Below, one piece after another: positions 23,865-33,717 of a stretch of 64,000 nt of DNA. Both the position numbers and the translations under genes were made by a program. Numbering within the stretch: position 1 is the first letter of the stretch; every line of letters begins with the position of its first letter. The notes beneath the pieces are model-generated. The model was not told the origin of the DNA, did no database searches, and worked only from the letters and a program-made list of their open reading frames with translations. Location of the stretch: positions 17,730 through 81,729 of the forward strand of contig NZ_JABCPZ010000017.1 in assembly GCF_013283785.1 (NCBI RefSeq). Direction: 5' to 3'. The stretch comes from Nonomuraea antri (GTDB lineage: Bacteria; Actinomycetota; Actinomycetes; Streptosporangiales; Streptosporangiaceae).

Positions 23865-26800
23865 GTGACGGGTGACGGCGACCTGCCCGCCGCCAGGGCG
23901 GTGTTGCGCGAGGCGTTGAGGTCGCTGGAGCGGGCGGCCCGCGAGCGCACGCCCGGGCTGCGCCGCCGCGACCTGATCGACCGCGCCAACGAACTGCTCA
24001 CCGCCAGGCGGGCGGCGGCGCGGCTCACCCCGCAGACGGTCAGCGACTGGTTCACCAAGGGCAGCACCGCCCACGACTTCGTACCGCTGTGGACGCTGGT
24101 CCGCGTGCTGCTGGAGCACGCCGGTGACCCGCCCGCCTACGAGCCGCGGCACGCCTGGTGGCGCAACCAGCACGAGCTGTGGAAGACGCGCTGGGAGCAG
24201 GCTCGCGCCGCCGGCGTCCAGGACGGACGCCCGGGCCATGGCCAGGCGGCCGGAGAAACGTGCCCGTACCCGGGGCTGCGCCCGTTCAACGGGGCCGAGT
24301 CCGAGTGGTTCTTCGGCCGGGAGGCGCTGGTCAGCCGGGTCATGGACCGGCTCGAACGATGTCTCGCCGAACGCAGCCCGCTGGCCGTCGTCGCGCCCTC
24401 CGGCGCGGGCAAGTCGTCGTTGCTGCAGGCCGGGGTGCTTCCCGCGCTGGCCAGAGGGCAACTGCCCGGCTCCGGACGGTGGCCGCGGCTGCTGCTCACC
24501 CCCACCGCCGATCCGCTCGCGGCGCTGGTCGCGGGGCTCGGCCCGCTGATCGGGGCCGAGGAGCCGGCGGTCGGTGCGGCGGTGCGGGGTGAGCCCGGTG
24601 ACCTGGCGGCGCTGATCCGCGAGCGGCTGCCCGGCGGCCGGATCGTCCTGGTCGTCGACCAGCTGGAGGAGCTGTTCACGCTGTGCGGGGACGAGTCCGC
24701 GCAGCGCCGCTTCGTGACCGCGCTGGCCGGCCTGACCGGGGCGGCGGCGTCGGAAGAGCCCGTCGCGCTGGCGCTCTACGGTCTGCGCGCCGACTTCTAC
24801 GGCTCCTGCGCCGGCTTCGCCCACCTGCGCGACACGCTCGCCGACCACCAGGTGTTCATCGGCGCGATGACCGACGACGAGGTGCGCAGGGCCGTGACGG
24901 AACCGGCCGGGCACGCCGGGCTGACGCTCGCGCCCGGCCTGGTCGACGTCATCCTGCGCGATCTGCGCGGCACCGCGGGATCGTCCGAGGGCACGTACCA
25001 GGCCGGGCGGTTGCCGCTGCTCGCGCACGCGCTGCGGGTGACGTGGCTGAACCGCAGGGGCAACGCCCTGACCCTGGACGGCTACCGCGCCTGCGGCGGC
25101 ATCGACGGAGCGGTCGCCGCCACCGCCGAGGAGGAGTTCGAGAAGCTCACGAAGCTGACCCCGGACGCCGGGCAGGCGGCCAGGGCGCTGTTCCTCGGCC
25201 TGGTCAGGATCGGCGAGAACGGCGAGGTCACCAGCCGCCGCCGGGCCCACGACGACCTGATGCTGGCCGCCGCGGAGCCGCGGATCGTCAAGGAGGCCGC
25301 CGAGCGGTTCACCCGCGCCCGGCTGCTCACCCAGGGAGCGCGGCGGGAGGACGGCTCGGTCACCGTCGAGCTCACCCACGAAGCGCTGCTGTGGGCCTGG
25401 CCGCGGCTGCGTGACGACTGGATCGGGCAGGGCGCGGGCAAGGGGGCGAACGCCCTGGTCCGCCAGGAGGCGGAGGACGCGGCCGTCGCCTGGGAGCGCG
25501 GCCGGCGCAAGGACGCGGCGGTCCTGTACCGGGGCAGCCGGCTGGAGCTGGCCCGCGGCTGGGCGGCGGGCGCGAGCCGCGCCGAGGTCACCCCGCTCGT
25601 CCGGGAGTTCATCGCCGCCTCCGAGCGGCACGAGCGGCGCGGCAGGCGGATCAGGAGCGCGGTGGTGGCCGCGGTGTGCGCGCTGGCGCTGATCGCCTCG
25701 GGGCTGGCCGTGTTCGCGCTGAACAAGCAGAGCGCCGCCGTCGCGGAACGCGACAACGCGATCTTCGAGCGGGTCGCCGCGGAGGCCGACCGGCAGCGCG
25801 AGACGAACACCTCGCTGGCCGCGCAGCTCGACCTGGCCGCCTACCGGATGCGTCCGACGGCCGCGCTGCGTACCCGGCTGATGACGCAGGCGGGAGCGGT
25901 GCAGTCGACCGCGCTGCCGGGGAGTTACCCGCACGTCCCCGTGGTCGCCTTCGGCCCGGACGGCAGCCTGGCCACCGGCGCCGGCCGGCTGCGGCTCTGG
26001 AACGTCGCCGACCCGGGCCGTCCGTCCCCCCTGACCGGCGAGCTCAGCGCCGGAGAGCGGGTGTTCGTGCAGCAGCTCGCCTACGGCCCACGCGGCGACC
26101 TGCTGGCCCGCGGCGGCTCGGACGGCACCATCAGGCTCCTGGACGTCTCCGACGTCCGCCACCCGGTGGCGCTGTCCGACCCGGTGCGCGTGGCGACGGG
26201 CATGGTGGTCAGCCTGAAGTTCAGCCCCGACGGCCGCACCCTGGCACTCGGCACCAGGGCCGACACCCCGGGCACCACGACCAGCACCGTGCAACTGTGG
26301 GACGTGACGGATCCGCGGCGGCCCCGCCGGCTGAGCACCGTGCTGTCCAGGCAGCGCGAAGGCGTCACGTCCGTCGCGTTCAGCCCGGACGGCGACACCC
26401 TCGCCGTCACCGGCGGCACCGGTCCCGGGACTGACCGCAGGCTGCTGACCCGGCTGTGGGACGTGTCCGATCCGGCCCGTCCCGCCGCGCTGGGCGGCGA
26501 GCTGGGCGGGCACACCGGCGTCGTGCACCAGGTGGCCTTCGCCCCCGGCGGGCGGGCCATGGCCACCGCGGGCGGCGACAACCGGGTGCTGATCTGGGAC
26601 GTCACGAACCGCGAGCGGCCCAGCGTGCGCAACACGCTGTTCCTGTCCACCACGGTCAGCGCGGTCGCCTTCAGCCCGGACGGAAACCTGCTGGCCACCG
26701 GCGACAACTCGGGCAGCGTCCACCTGTGGAACACCGGCGACCCGGCACACGCCAGGGTGCTCGGCCCGCCGCTGCGCGGGCACACCAGCGTGGTCGTCAG

Positions 26801-27965
26801 CCTGGCCTTCGACGCCACCGGCCGCGCGCTGGCCAGCGGCAGCGGCGACCGTACGGTGCGGCTGTGGCGGCTGCCCCCGACGCTGGCCGTCACGGACGGC
26901 GGCCTGTCGGTCAACGCGCTGGCGATCAGCGGCGACGGCCGGCTGCTCGCGGCGGCCTCCGGGTTCCACGTCACGCTCTGGGACGTCTCCGACCCGACCC
27001 GCCTGACCCCGCTCGGCACGCTGCCCCGCGCCCTGTTCGTCGTGGACGCGCTGGCCTTCGGCACCGGCGGGTCGGGAACCGTCCTGGCGACCGGTGACCG
27101 GGGCGGCGCGATACGGCTGTGGGACGTCTCCGCGCCGGCCCGTCCGGTCGATCGCGGCGAGGTGCCGCCCCGGCGGCTCGCGCCGATCTCCGCGCTGGCC
27201 TTCGACGCCACCGGGCGCACCCTGACCGCCGCCTCGATGAGCCTGCAGGGCGGCTACTCCGGCGCGCTGCGCGCCTGGGACGTGACGGACCCGGCCCGCC
27301 CCACCGTGCTCAGCGCCGAATTGCGCCGGCAGGCCCTACCGATTAAAGCACTGCCGATCAAGGCCCTGGCCGCCGCGCCCCGTGGGCCGTACCTCTACAG
27401 CGGCGAGGTGCTGGGCACCGTGCACGTCTGGCGGACGGGCGGCGGGGCCGTTCCCGCGCCCGCCGGTCAGGTGGCCACCAACCAGCTGATCATGTCCGCC
27501 GACGTCGACGCCCGCGCGCTGCTGGCCACCGGCGGCGGGGACAACACGATCCGGTTGTGGGACCTGTCGCGGCCCGGCTCGCCCAGGGCGGCCGGCACGC
27601 CGCTGCCGGCCGGTGGAGTGGTCTCCAGCGTGCGCTTCGCCCCGGACGGGAAGCTGCTCGCCGGCGGCGCGGTCGGCCAGATCCGGCTGTGGGACACCGC
27701 CGTGCCCGCGTCCGCGTCGGCGCTGGGGCTGCCGGTCACCGGGCACAACGGCGCGGTCAACGCCCTGGTCTTCGGCCCGCGCGGCGACCTGCTCATCAGC
27801 GGCGGCCAGGACGGCACGATCCGGCTCTGGCAGGCCGACCCGGAGCGCGCCTTCACCATCCTGTGCCGGTCGACGCGGCACGCCATGACGCCCGACGTGT
27901 GGCGGACGTACGTGTCGCCGGCCCTGTCCTACGAACCGCCCTGCGGCGAGCCGGTGCCGTACTGA
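23865..27965 (+). CDS. nSTAND1-type NTPase with WD40 beta-propellers
   Basis: A 1366-residue STAND-class protein. GTG 23865 is chosen because GGGAGGG precedes it and the frame upstream is unlike protein. Residues 1-80 are a helical, HTH-like domain. The nSTAND1 NTPase begins CPYPGLRPFNGAESEWFFGR, with Walker A APSGAGKSSLL and Walker B GRIVLVVDQLEELFTL. A transmembrane helix lies near residue 600 (SAVVAAVCALALIASGLAVF). The remaining ~650 residues are WD40 repeats, enough for two seven-bladed propellers, with repeated LWDVTDPARP-like ends. A 5-residue duplication (LPIKALPIKAL) occurs near residue 1160. STAND proteins are signal switches; some act in antiphage defence, but a death effector is not recognisable here. 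Confidence 0.87.
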   Translation: MTGDGDLPAARAVLREALRSLERAARERTPGLRRRDLIDRANELLTARRAAARLTPQTVSDWFTKGSTAHDFVPLWTLVRVLLEHAGDPPAYEPRHAWWRNQHELWKTRWEQARAAGVQDGRPGHGQAAGETCPYPGLRPFNGAESEWFFGREALVSRVMDRLERCLAERSPLAVVAPSGAGKSSLLQAGVLPALARGQLPGSGRWPRLLLTPTADPLAALVAGLGPLIGAEEPAVGAAVRGEPGDLAALIRERLPGGRIVLVVDQLEELFTLCGDESAQRRFVTALAGLTGAAASEEPVALALYGLRADFYGSCAGFAHLRDTLADHQVFIGAMTDDEVRRAVTEPAGHAGLTLAPGLVDVILRDLRGTAGSSEGTYQAGRLPLLAHALRVTWLNRRGNALTLDGYRACGGIDGAVAATAEEEFEKLTKLTPDAGQAARALFLGLVRIGENGEVTSRRRAHDDLMLAAAEPRIVKEAAERFTRARLLTQGARREDGSVTVELTHEALLWAWPRLRDDWIGQGAGKGANALVRQEAEDAAVAWERGRRKDAAVLYRGSRLELARGWAAGASRAEVTPLVREFIAASERHERRGRRIRSAVVAAVCALALIASGLAVFALNKQSAAVAERDNAIFERVAAEADRQRETNTSLAAQLDLAAYRMRPTAALRTRLMTQAGAVQSTALPGSYPHVPVVAFGPDGSLATGAGRLRLWNVADPGRPSPLTGELSAGERVFVQQLAYGPRGDLLARGGSDGTIRLLDVSDVRHPVALSDPVRVATGMVVSLKFSPDGRTLALGTRADTPGTTTSTVQLWDVTDPRRPRRLSTVLSRQREGVTSVAFSPDGDTLAVTGGTGPGTDRRLLTRLWDVSDPARPAALGGELGGHTGVVHQVAFAPGGRAMATAGGDNRVLIWDVTNRERPSVRNTLFLSTTVSAVAFSPDGNLLATGDNSGSVHLWNTGDPAHARVLGPPLRGHTSVVVSLAFDATGRALASGSGDRTVRLWRLPPTLAVTDGGLSVNALAISGDGRLLAAASGFHVTLWDVSDPTRLTPLGTLPRALFVVDALAFGTGGSGTVLATGDRGGAIRLWDVSAPARPVDRGEVPPRRLAPISALAFDATGRTLTAASMSLQGGYSGALRAWDVTDPARPTVLSAELRRQALPIKALPIKALAAAPRGPYLYSGEVLGTVHVWRTGGGAVPAPAGQVATNQLIMSADVDARALLATGGGDNTIRLWDLSRPGSPRAAGTPLPAGGVVSSVRFAPDGKLLAGGAVGQIRLWDTAVPASASALGLPVTGHNGAVNALVFGPRGDLLISGGQDGTIRLWQADPERAFTILCRSTRHAMTPDVWRTYVSPALSYEPPCGEPVPY

Positions 27966-28016
27966 CCGGTCGTGGCCGGCCGCTCCCCCGCGCGGCGCCG
28001 GGCGGATGAGCGGCGC

Positions 28017-28055
28017 GCTACTCCCGGGGAAGTAGCCGGGCCGCCGCTACTTCCC
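28017..28055. promoter_or_regulatory. Triple GCTACTYCCC repeat upstream of the MFS-ABC operon
   Basis: GCTACTCCC (28017-28025), GGGAAGTAGC (28027-28036, inverted) and GCTACTTCCC (28046-28055) form overlapping dyads; the last two are perfect 10-bp arms with a 9-nt spacer. They lie 60 bases before the MFS start and 50 after the nSTAND stop. An operator for the transporter operon is favoured over a terminator because no T tract follows. Confidence 0.5.
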
Positions 28056-28115
28056 GCGTGCCACGTCCAGGAGTCTCCCCCGGCAGGATGCCCGCTGACC
28101 AGCCCGGATAGCACC

Positions 28116-29585
28116 ATGTCCGGCATGAACACGATCGAATCCCAAGCCCGTACGGGGGTCGTACTCGCCGCGGTGGCCGTGGTGCAGTTCATGGTGTCGC
28201 TGGACCTGTCGGTCGTGAACGTCGGCCTGCCGGAGATCGCGGCCGGCCTCGGTTTCGGCGCGGTGGGCCTGACCTGGGTGATCCACGCCTACGCGCTCAC
28301 CTTCGGCGGGCTGCTCCTGCTCGGCGGCAAGGCCGCCGACCGCTACGGCCGCAGGCCGGTCCTGCTGGCCGGGCTCGTGCTGTTCGGGCTGGCCTCGCTG
28401 GCGGGCGGCTTCGCCGTCGAGCCGGGCCACCTCGTCGCCGCCCGCGCGCTCCAGGGCGTCGGGGCCGCCGCGCTGGCCCCGGCCGCGCTGGCCCTGCTGG
28501 CCACCACGTTCCCCGCTGGCCGGGCCCGCGTGCGCGCCTTCGGGGTGTGGAGCGCGACGAACGCCGCCGGCGCCGCGCTGGGCGTGCTCATCGGCGGGCT
28601 GCTCACCGAGTACGCCGGCTGGCGCTGGGTGATGTTCGTCAACGTGCCGATGGCCGCCGTCGCGCTGGCCCTGGCCTGGCGGGGCGTGCCCGCGCGGCCC
28701 GCTCCGGCGCCCGGCCGGCGTCCTGACGTGGTGGGCGCGGTGCTGGCCACGGCGGGCATGAGCCTGCTGGTGTTCGGCATCGTGCGCACCGAGCAGTACG
28801 CGTGGACCTCGTCCGTCACGCTGGCGACCCTGGGCGGCGCCGTGGCGCTGCTGGCCGCGTTCGTCCTGGTCGAACGGACGACCACGCGTGAGCCGCTGAT
28901 CCGGCTCGGCCTGTTCGCCAACCGCTCGGTGGTCGGCGCGAACGTCTACAGCCTGCTGTCCGGGGCCGCCATGGCCGCGTCGTTCTACTTCCTGTCCCTG
29001 TATCTGCAACGCGTGCTCGGGAACGGGCCCGCGCTGGCCGGGCTGCAGTTCCTGCCGGTCGCGCTGGGCGTGATCGCGGGCTCGGTGCTCGCGGTCAAGC
29101 TCGGCTACCGGTTCGCGCCGCGTACGCTGCTGGTCGCCGGCGGGCTGGTGACGGCGTCCGGGATGGCCTGGTTCGGCATGATCAGCCCGGACGGTGGTTT
29201 CGTCACCGACATCCTGGGCCCGTCCATCGTCGCCGGCATCGGCTTCGGGATCGGCCTCGGTCCGCTGGTCGCCCTCGCCACCACCGGCGTCGCCGCGCAC
29301 GAGAGCGGCACCGCGTCGGGCCTGCTCAACAGCTCCCGACAGCTCGGCGCCGCACTCGGGCTGGCCGCGCTCGGCAGCGCCGCGCACCAGCGCAGCGGCC
29401 CGGCCGCCACCGCCGCCGCGCTCAGCGACGGCTACGCGTTCGGCCTGACGCTGGGCGCGGTGCTGCTGGCCGGCGCCGTACTCGTCGCGCTGACCGTCCT
29501 GCCCTGGTCGCGGCGGCCCACCCAGGCGGAACGGGCCGAGGCCCGGCCCCGCGCCGACCTGAGCAAGGAAGGACGTTCGGCATGA
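28116..29585 (+). CDS. DHA2-type MFS drug/siderophore exporter
   Basis: A 489-residue 14-helix MFS protein of the EmrB/QacA (DHA2) group. Motif A appears as GGKAADRYGRRPVLLAGL, and motif C in VWSATNAAGAALGVLIGGLL. The ATG at 28116 (SGMNTIESQARTG) is chosen because the membrane domain starts about 15 residues later; ATG 28125 is an alternative. It overlaps the following ABC gene by ATGA. Together with two ABC half-transporters this resembles siderophore operons, where the MFS exports and the ABC pair imports; that role is inference. Confidence 0.85.
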   Translation: MSGMNTIESQARTGVVLAAVAVVQFMVSLDLSVVNVGLPEIAAGLGFGAVGLTWVIHAYALTFGGLLLLGGKAADRYGRRPVLLAGLVLFGLASLAGGFAVEPGHLVAARALQGVGAAALAPAALALLATTFPAGRARVRAFGVWSATNAAGAALGVLIGGLLTEYAGWRWVMFVNVPMAAVALALAWRGVPARPAPAPGRRPDVVGAVLATAGMSLLVFGIVRTEQYAWTSSVTLATLGGAVALLAAFVLVERTTTREPLIRLGLFANRSVVGANVYSLLSGAAMAASFYFLSLYLQRVLGNGPALAGLQFLPVALGVIAGSVLAVKLGYRFAPRTLLVAGGLVTASGMAWFGMISPDGGFVTDILGPSIVAGIGFGIGLGPLVALATTGVAAHESGTASGLLNSSRQLGAALGLAALGSAAHQRSGPAATAAALSDGYAFGLTLGAVLLAGAVLVALTVLPWSRRPTQAERAEARPRADLSKEGRSA

Positions 29586-31378
29586 CGATCACCACAGACA
29601 CACACACCGGCACCGGCAGGGCCGGGGCCGGGCCCCGGATGCGCCGGCTGCTGCGGCCGCACGCGCTGAATTTCGCGGCCGTCGTCGCCTTCCAGGTGGT
29701 CGGCGCCGTCGCGGGGCTGGCGCCGCTGCTGGCCGTCGCCGAGCTGGGCCGGACCCTGCTGGCGCCCGGCCCGATCGATTCCGGACGGGTCTGGTTCGTG
29801 GTGCTCGCGGGCGCGGCGGGGCTGCTCGCCCGGCTGGTGTTCACCGGGGCGTCGTCCGGGATCGGGCACCTCGTGGACGGCGAGGTGCAGCTCGCCCTCC
29901 GCCGGCGGCTGGCCGCCGGGCTGGGACGGGTGCCGATCGGCTGGTTCTCCCGCCGCCGCACCGGCGAGCTGGCCAAGGTGGTCGGCGAGGACGTCAGCGC
30001 CGTGCACCCGTTCATCGCCCACGCGCCGGGCGAGCTGGTCGCGGCCTTCGTGGTGCCGCTGGTGTCGCTGGTCTACCTGTTCACCGTCGACTGGCGGCTC
30101 ACGCTGATCACGCTGATCCCGGTGGCGCTGGCGGTGGCCCTGGTCCCGCTGATGATGACGCCGGCCAAGCTGCGCGAGCAGACCGAGTTCGACGCGGCCA
30201 TGGGGCGGATCTCCAGCTCGGTGGTGGAGTTCGTGCAGGGGATCGCGGTGGTCAAGGCGTTCGGCGGGGCCGGGCGCGCCCATCGCAGGTTCCGCACGGC
30301 CACCGACGACTTCGTGGCCAGCTTCTACCGGATGGTGCGCGGCCTGTCCGCGATCGCCGCGGCCATGCAGGTGGTGTTGTCGCCGCCGTTCGTGCTGCTG
30401 GTGGTGCTGGCCGGCGGCGCGCTGCTGATCACCAGCGGCGGGCTGCCGCCGGCGGACCTGCTGCCGTTCCTGCTGCTCGGGCTGGGGCTGACCGCTCCGG
30501 TGGCGGCGCTCGGGCACGGCTTCGACGACCTGCAGACCGCCAGGCGCGCGATCGGCCGGATCAAGGACGTGCTCGCGGTGCGCCCGCTGCCCGAGCCCGA
30601 CCGGCCGCGCACCCCGCGGGGGCACCGGGTGGAGCTGCGTGACGTCCGCTTCGCCTACGACGACGGCCACGAGGTGCTGCGCGGCATCGACCTGGTGCTC
30701 GAACCCGGGACGGTCACCGCGATCGTCGGCCCGTCGGGCAGCGGCAAGTCCACGCTGGTGCAGTTGCTGCCGCGGTTCTTCGACCCGTCGCACGGCTCGA
30801 TCACGCTGGGCGGGGTCGATCTGCGCGAGCTGGACGCCGAGGAGCTGTACCGGCGGGTGTCGTTCGTCTTCCAGGACGTCCGGCTGCTGCGGGCCTCGGT
30901 CGCCGACAACATCGCGCTCGCGGTGCCCAGGGCCGGGCACGACGACGTGGTCAGGGCGGCGAAGCTGGCGAACATCCACGAGCGCGTCCTGGAGCTGCCG
31001 CACGGCTACGACACCGTGATCGGGCAGGACGTGCACCTGTCGGGCGGCGAGGCGCAACGCGTCGCGCTCGCCCGGGCGCTGCTGGCCGACGCGCCGGTCC
31101 TGGTGCTGGACGAGGCGACCTCGTTCGCCGACCCGCAGACCGAGCAGGCGGTGCGCCGCGCGCTGGCGTCACCGGCCGGCGACCGGACGATCCTGGTCAT
31201 CGCGCACCGCCTGGAGACCGTCGCCGACGCCGACACCGTGCTCGTGCTGGCGGACGGAACCGTCGCCGAGCGCGGCCGGCCCGCCGACCTGCTGGCCCAG
31301 GACGGACGTTTCGCCGCGTTCTGGCGCTCACACCAGTCCACCGTTCACGACGTGCCGCGAGGAGAAGACCCGCGATGA
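29582..31378 (+). CDS. ABC half-transporter (permease-ATPase fusion), IrtA/YbtP-like
   Basis: A 598-residue type IV (exporter-fold) ABC half-transporter. Six helices occupy about residues 25-330. The nucleotide-binding domain has Walker A IVGPSGSGKSTLVQLL, signature LSGGEAQRVALARALL, Walker B VLVLDEATSFAD and the H-loop IAHRL. It overlaps both the upstream MFS and the downstream ABC gene by 4 bases, so the two ABC proteins probably form a heterodimer. Pairs like this (IrtA/IrtB, YbtP/YbtQ) import ferric siderophores despite the exporter fold. No SIP oxidoreductase domain is attached. Confidence 0.86.
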   Translation: MTITTDTHTGTGRAGAGPRMRRLLRPHALNFAAVVAFQVVGAVAGLAPLLAVAELGRTLLAPGPIDSGRVWFVVLAGAAGLLARLVFTGASSGIGHLVDGEVQLALRRRLAAGLGRVPIGWFSRRRTGELAKVVGEDVSAVHPFIAHAPGELVAAFVVPLVSLVYLFTVDWRLTLITLIPVALAVALVPLMMTPAKLREQTEFDAAMGRISSSVVEFVQGIAVVKAFGGAGRAHRRFRTATDDFVASFYRMVRGLSAIAAAMQVVLSPPFVLLVVLAGGALLITSGGLPPADLLPFLLLGLGLTAPVAALGHGFDDLQTARRAIGRIKDVLAVRPLPEPDRPRTPRGHRVELRDVRFAYDDGHEVLRGIDLVLEPGTVTAIVGPSGSGKSTLVQLLPRFFDPSHGSITLGGVDLRELDAEELYRRVSFVFQDVRLLRASVADNIALAVPRAGHDDVVRAAKLANIHERVLELPHGYDTVIGQDVHLSGGEAQRVALARALLADAPVLVLDEATSFADPQTEQAVRRALASPAGDRTILVIAHRLETVADADTVLVLADGTVAERGRPADLLAQDGRFAAFWRSHQSTVHDVPRGEDPR

Positions 31379-33078
31379 TCCGCCTGCTGCTGCGCGTGCT
31401 CGGCGCCGAGTACGCCCCGCCGGTGCGCCGCACCGTGGCCCTGATGACCGTGACCGCGGTCGCCGAGGGCCTGTCCTACGCGCTGCTGGTCCCCGTGCTG
31501 CGGACCCTGTTCGGCGGCACTCCGGCCGATGCCGGGCCGTGGCTGGGGGCGTTCGCCGCCGCGGTCGCCGGCTACGCGGCGCTGCGTTACGCCAGTGACC
31601 TGTCCGGCTTCCGGGTCGGCACCACGCTGCTGCGCGGCATGTACCACCGGCTCGGCGACCACCTGGGCCGGCTGCCCGTCGGCTGGTACGGCGCGGGCCG
31701 GGTCGGGGAGGTGTCGGTGCTGGCCGGCAGCGGCGTGCTGCAGGCGATGAGCGTGATCGCGCACCTGCTGGCGCCGTTCATCTCCGCCGCCGTGACGCCG
31801 CTGACCATCGTCGCCCTGATGCTGGTCTTCAACTGGCAGCTCGGGCTGGCCGCGCTGCTCGCCGCGCCCGTCGTGGCCGCGGCCCAGGCGTGGACGGTTC
31901 GCTCGATGGCCGCGACCGACGCCGAGCGCGCCGCGCGTGACCACGAGGCCAGTGCCAGGGTCATCGAGTACCTGCAGGCCCAGCCGGTGCTGCGGGCCGG
32001 CGGCCGGACCGGTGAGCGGTTCCGGCTGCTGGACGAGTCGCTGCGGCAGGTGCAGCGGGCGTCGCGGCGTACCGTGCTGGCGACGCTGCCCGGCACGGTG
32101 GGCCTGACGCTCGCGGTGCAGGCGGCGTTCACCGCGCTGCTGGTCCTGGGCGCCTACCTGGCGCTCGGCGGCGGCATCGGGGTGGCCGAGGTGCTGGCGA
32201 TCCTGGTGCTGGCCGCGCGCTGCGCCGACCCGCTGCTGGCGCTGGCCGACCTCGGCGGCAAGCTGCGCGCCGCGCGTTCGGAGCTGGCCAGGCTGGACGA
32301 GGTGCTGCGCGCCGAGCCGCTGCCCGAGCCGCGCGAGCCGGTCCGGCCGGTCCGCCACGACCTGGAGCTGGATTCCGTCTCCTTCGCGCACGGCGAGCGC
32401 GCGGTGCTCGACGAGGTGTCGCTGTCGGTGCCGCAGGGCGGCCGGCTGGCCGTGGTCGGGCCGTCCGGCTCGGGCAAGAGCACGCTGCTGCAACTGCTGG
32501 CCCGCTTCTACGACGTCCAGGGCGGCGCGATCCGCGTGGGCGGCGTCGACGTGCGCTCGATGAGCACCGAGACGCTGATGTCGCAGCTGGCCATCGTCTT
32601 CCAGGACGTCTACCTCTTCGACGGCACGATCGAGGAGAACGTCCGGCTCGGCCGGCCCGGCGCGTCCGACGCCGAGGTGCGGGCGGCCGCCGCCGCGGCC
32701 CGGCTGGACGAGGTGATCGAGCGGCTGCCCGGCGGCTGGTCGGCGAACGTCGGCGAGGGCGGCGCCCTGCTGTCGGGCGGCGAGCGCCAGCGCGTCTCGA
32801 TCGCCCGCGCCCTGCTGAAGGACGCCCCGATCGTGCTGCTCGACGAGGTGACCTCCGCGCTCGACCCGCTGAACGAGGCGGCGGTGCACGCGGGCATCGA
32901 ACGCCTGATGGCCGGACGGACGGTGGTGATGGTGGCGCACCGGCTGCGCACGGTCCAGCGCGCCGACCACATCGTCTTCCTGGACGGCGGCCGGATCGCC
33001 GAGGAGGGCACCCACGAGGAGCTGCTGCGCCGCGCGGGCCGCTACGCCGGGTTCTGGAACGTCTCACTCACCCCGTGA
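31375..33078 (+). CDS. ABC half-transporter (permease-ATPase fusion), IrtB/YbtQ-like partner
   Basis: A 567-residue partner of the previous half-transporter. The membrane domain spans about residues 15-290. The ATPase domain has Walker A VVGPSGSGKSTLLQLLARFY, signature LLSGGERQRVSIARALL, Walker B IVLLDEVTSALD and H-loop VAHRL. Both subunits keep intact catalytic motifs, so both sites should hydrolyse ATP. It is the last gene of the operon; a GC-rich inverted repeat follows at 33094. Confidence 0.86.
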   Translation: MIRLLLRVLGAEYAPPVRRTVALMTVTAVAEGLSYALLVPVLRTLFGGTPADAGPWLGAFAAAVAGYAALRYASDLSGFRVGTTLLRGMYHRLGDHLGRLPVGWYGAGRVGEVSVLAGSGVLQAMSVIAHLLAPFISAAVTPLTIVALMLVFNWQLGLAALLAAPVVAAAQAWTVRSMAATDAERAARDHEASARVIEYLQAQPVLRAGGRTGERFRLLDESLRQVQRASRRTVLATLPGTVGLTLAVQAAFTALLVLGAYLALGGGIGVAEVLAILVLAARCADPLLALADLGGKLRAARSELARLDEVLRAEPLPEPREPVRPVRHDLELDSVSFAHGERAVLDEVSLSVPQGGRLAVVGPSGSGKSTLLQLLARFYDVQGGAIRVGGVDVRSMSTETLMSQLAIVFQDVYLFDGTIEENVRLGRPGASDAEVRAAAAAARLDEVIERLPGGWSANVGEGGALLSGGERQRVSIARALLKDAPIVLLDEVTSALDPLNEAAVHAGIERLMAGRTVVMVAHRLRTVQRADHIVFLDGGRIAEEGTHEELLRRAGRYAGFWNVSLTP

Positions 33079-33093
33079 CCCATGCGGCAGGCG

Positions 33094-33119
33094 GGCCCGC
33101 CGTTCAGGAGGGGCGGGCC
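33094..33119. terminator. Possible bidirectional terminator hairpin
   Basis: GGCCCGCC (33094-33101) and GGCGGGCC (33112-33119) form a perfect 8-bp GC stem with a 10-nt loop between the convergent ABC and GNAT genes. The right arm lies in the last codons of the GNAT gene. No T run is present, as is common in actinomycetes. Confidence 0.35.
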
Positions 33120-33553
33120 AGGTACGCGGTCTTGGCATCGGCGGTGAATCCGCAGGCACGGTAGAACGCGTGGGTGGCGGGCTGGCTGGAGCCGGTCTGC
33201 AGCATCGCCTTGTAGCAGCCGGCGTCCCAGGCGGCCTGCAGGGTGCCGGCCATGATCTGCTTGCCGAGGCCCGTGCCGCGCCGCGACTCGTCGACGACGA
33301 CGTTCTCGATGACGGCGTAGGGCGAGGCCGCCCGGGTGAGGTTGGGGATCACGTTGAGATAGGCCGTCGCGACGATCGCGCCGTCGCGTTCGAGCACGAA
33401 CAGCCGTAGCGCCGGAGAGTCCAGGATCTGCTGGAAGACGGCGGCGTCGGACCCGTCGCTCAGGACGGGATCGTGGGGCTGCAGCTGCCGGTAGAGGCGG
33501 AGGATGTGCTCGAAGTCGCCGGCTCGGGCCTCGCGGAACATGCGCAAGAGCAT
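33104..33553 (-). CDS. GNAT family N-acetyltransferase
   Basis: A 149-residue GNAT acetyltransferase. The acetyl-CoA pyrophosphate loop is VVDESRRGTGLGKQIM, and the C-terminal strand has the usual FYRACGF motif. ATG 33553 with GGGGGAG upstream is preferred; ATG 33541 is possible. The acceptor substrate is unknown. It is convergent with the ABC operon and divergent from the LAL regulator. Confidence 0.83.
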   Translation of the reverse strand: MLLRMFREARAGDFEHILRLYRQLQPHDPVLSDGSDAAVFQQILDSPALRLFVLERDGAIVATAYLNVIPNLTRAASPYAVIENVVVDESRRGTGLGKQIMAGTLQAAWDAGCYKAMLQTGSSQPATHAFYRACGFTADAKTAYLARPS

Positions 33554-33717
33554 AGGGCGGCCGCTCCCCCGGGGAACGCGCGGCCCGTCCCGCGAGGCCC
33601 GTGCCGTCCCCCGGGCTTGATCGCGGACGGGCGGCAGTGGCATCCTGGCGAGCGCCTGGTGGTCGCTGACTTGGCCGCGCCTGCCGGGCCGGCACTGAAC
33701 GGGGGGTGCGACGGGGG

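Noticed and set aside
23808..26969. A 1053-residue minus-strand frame
   Set aside because: Low-complexity antisense shadow of the nSTAND gene.
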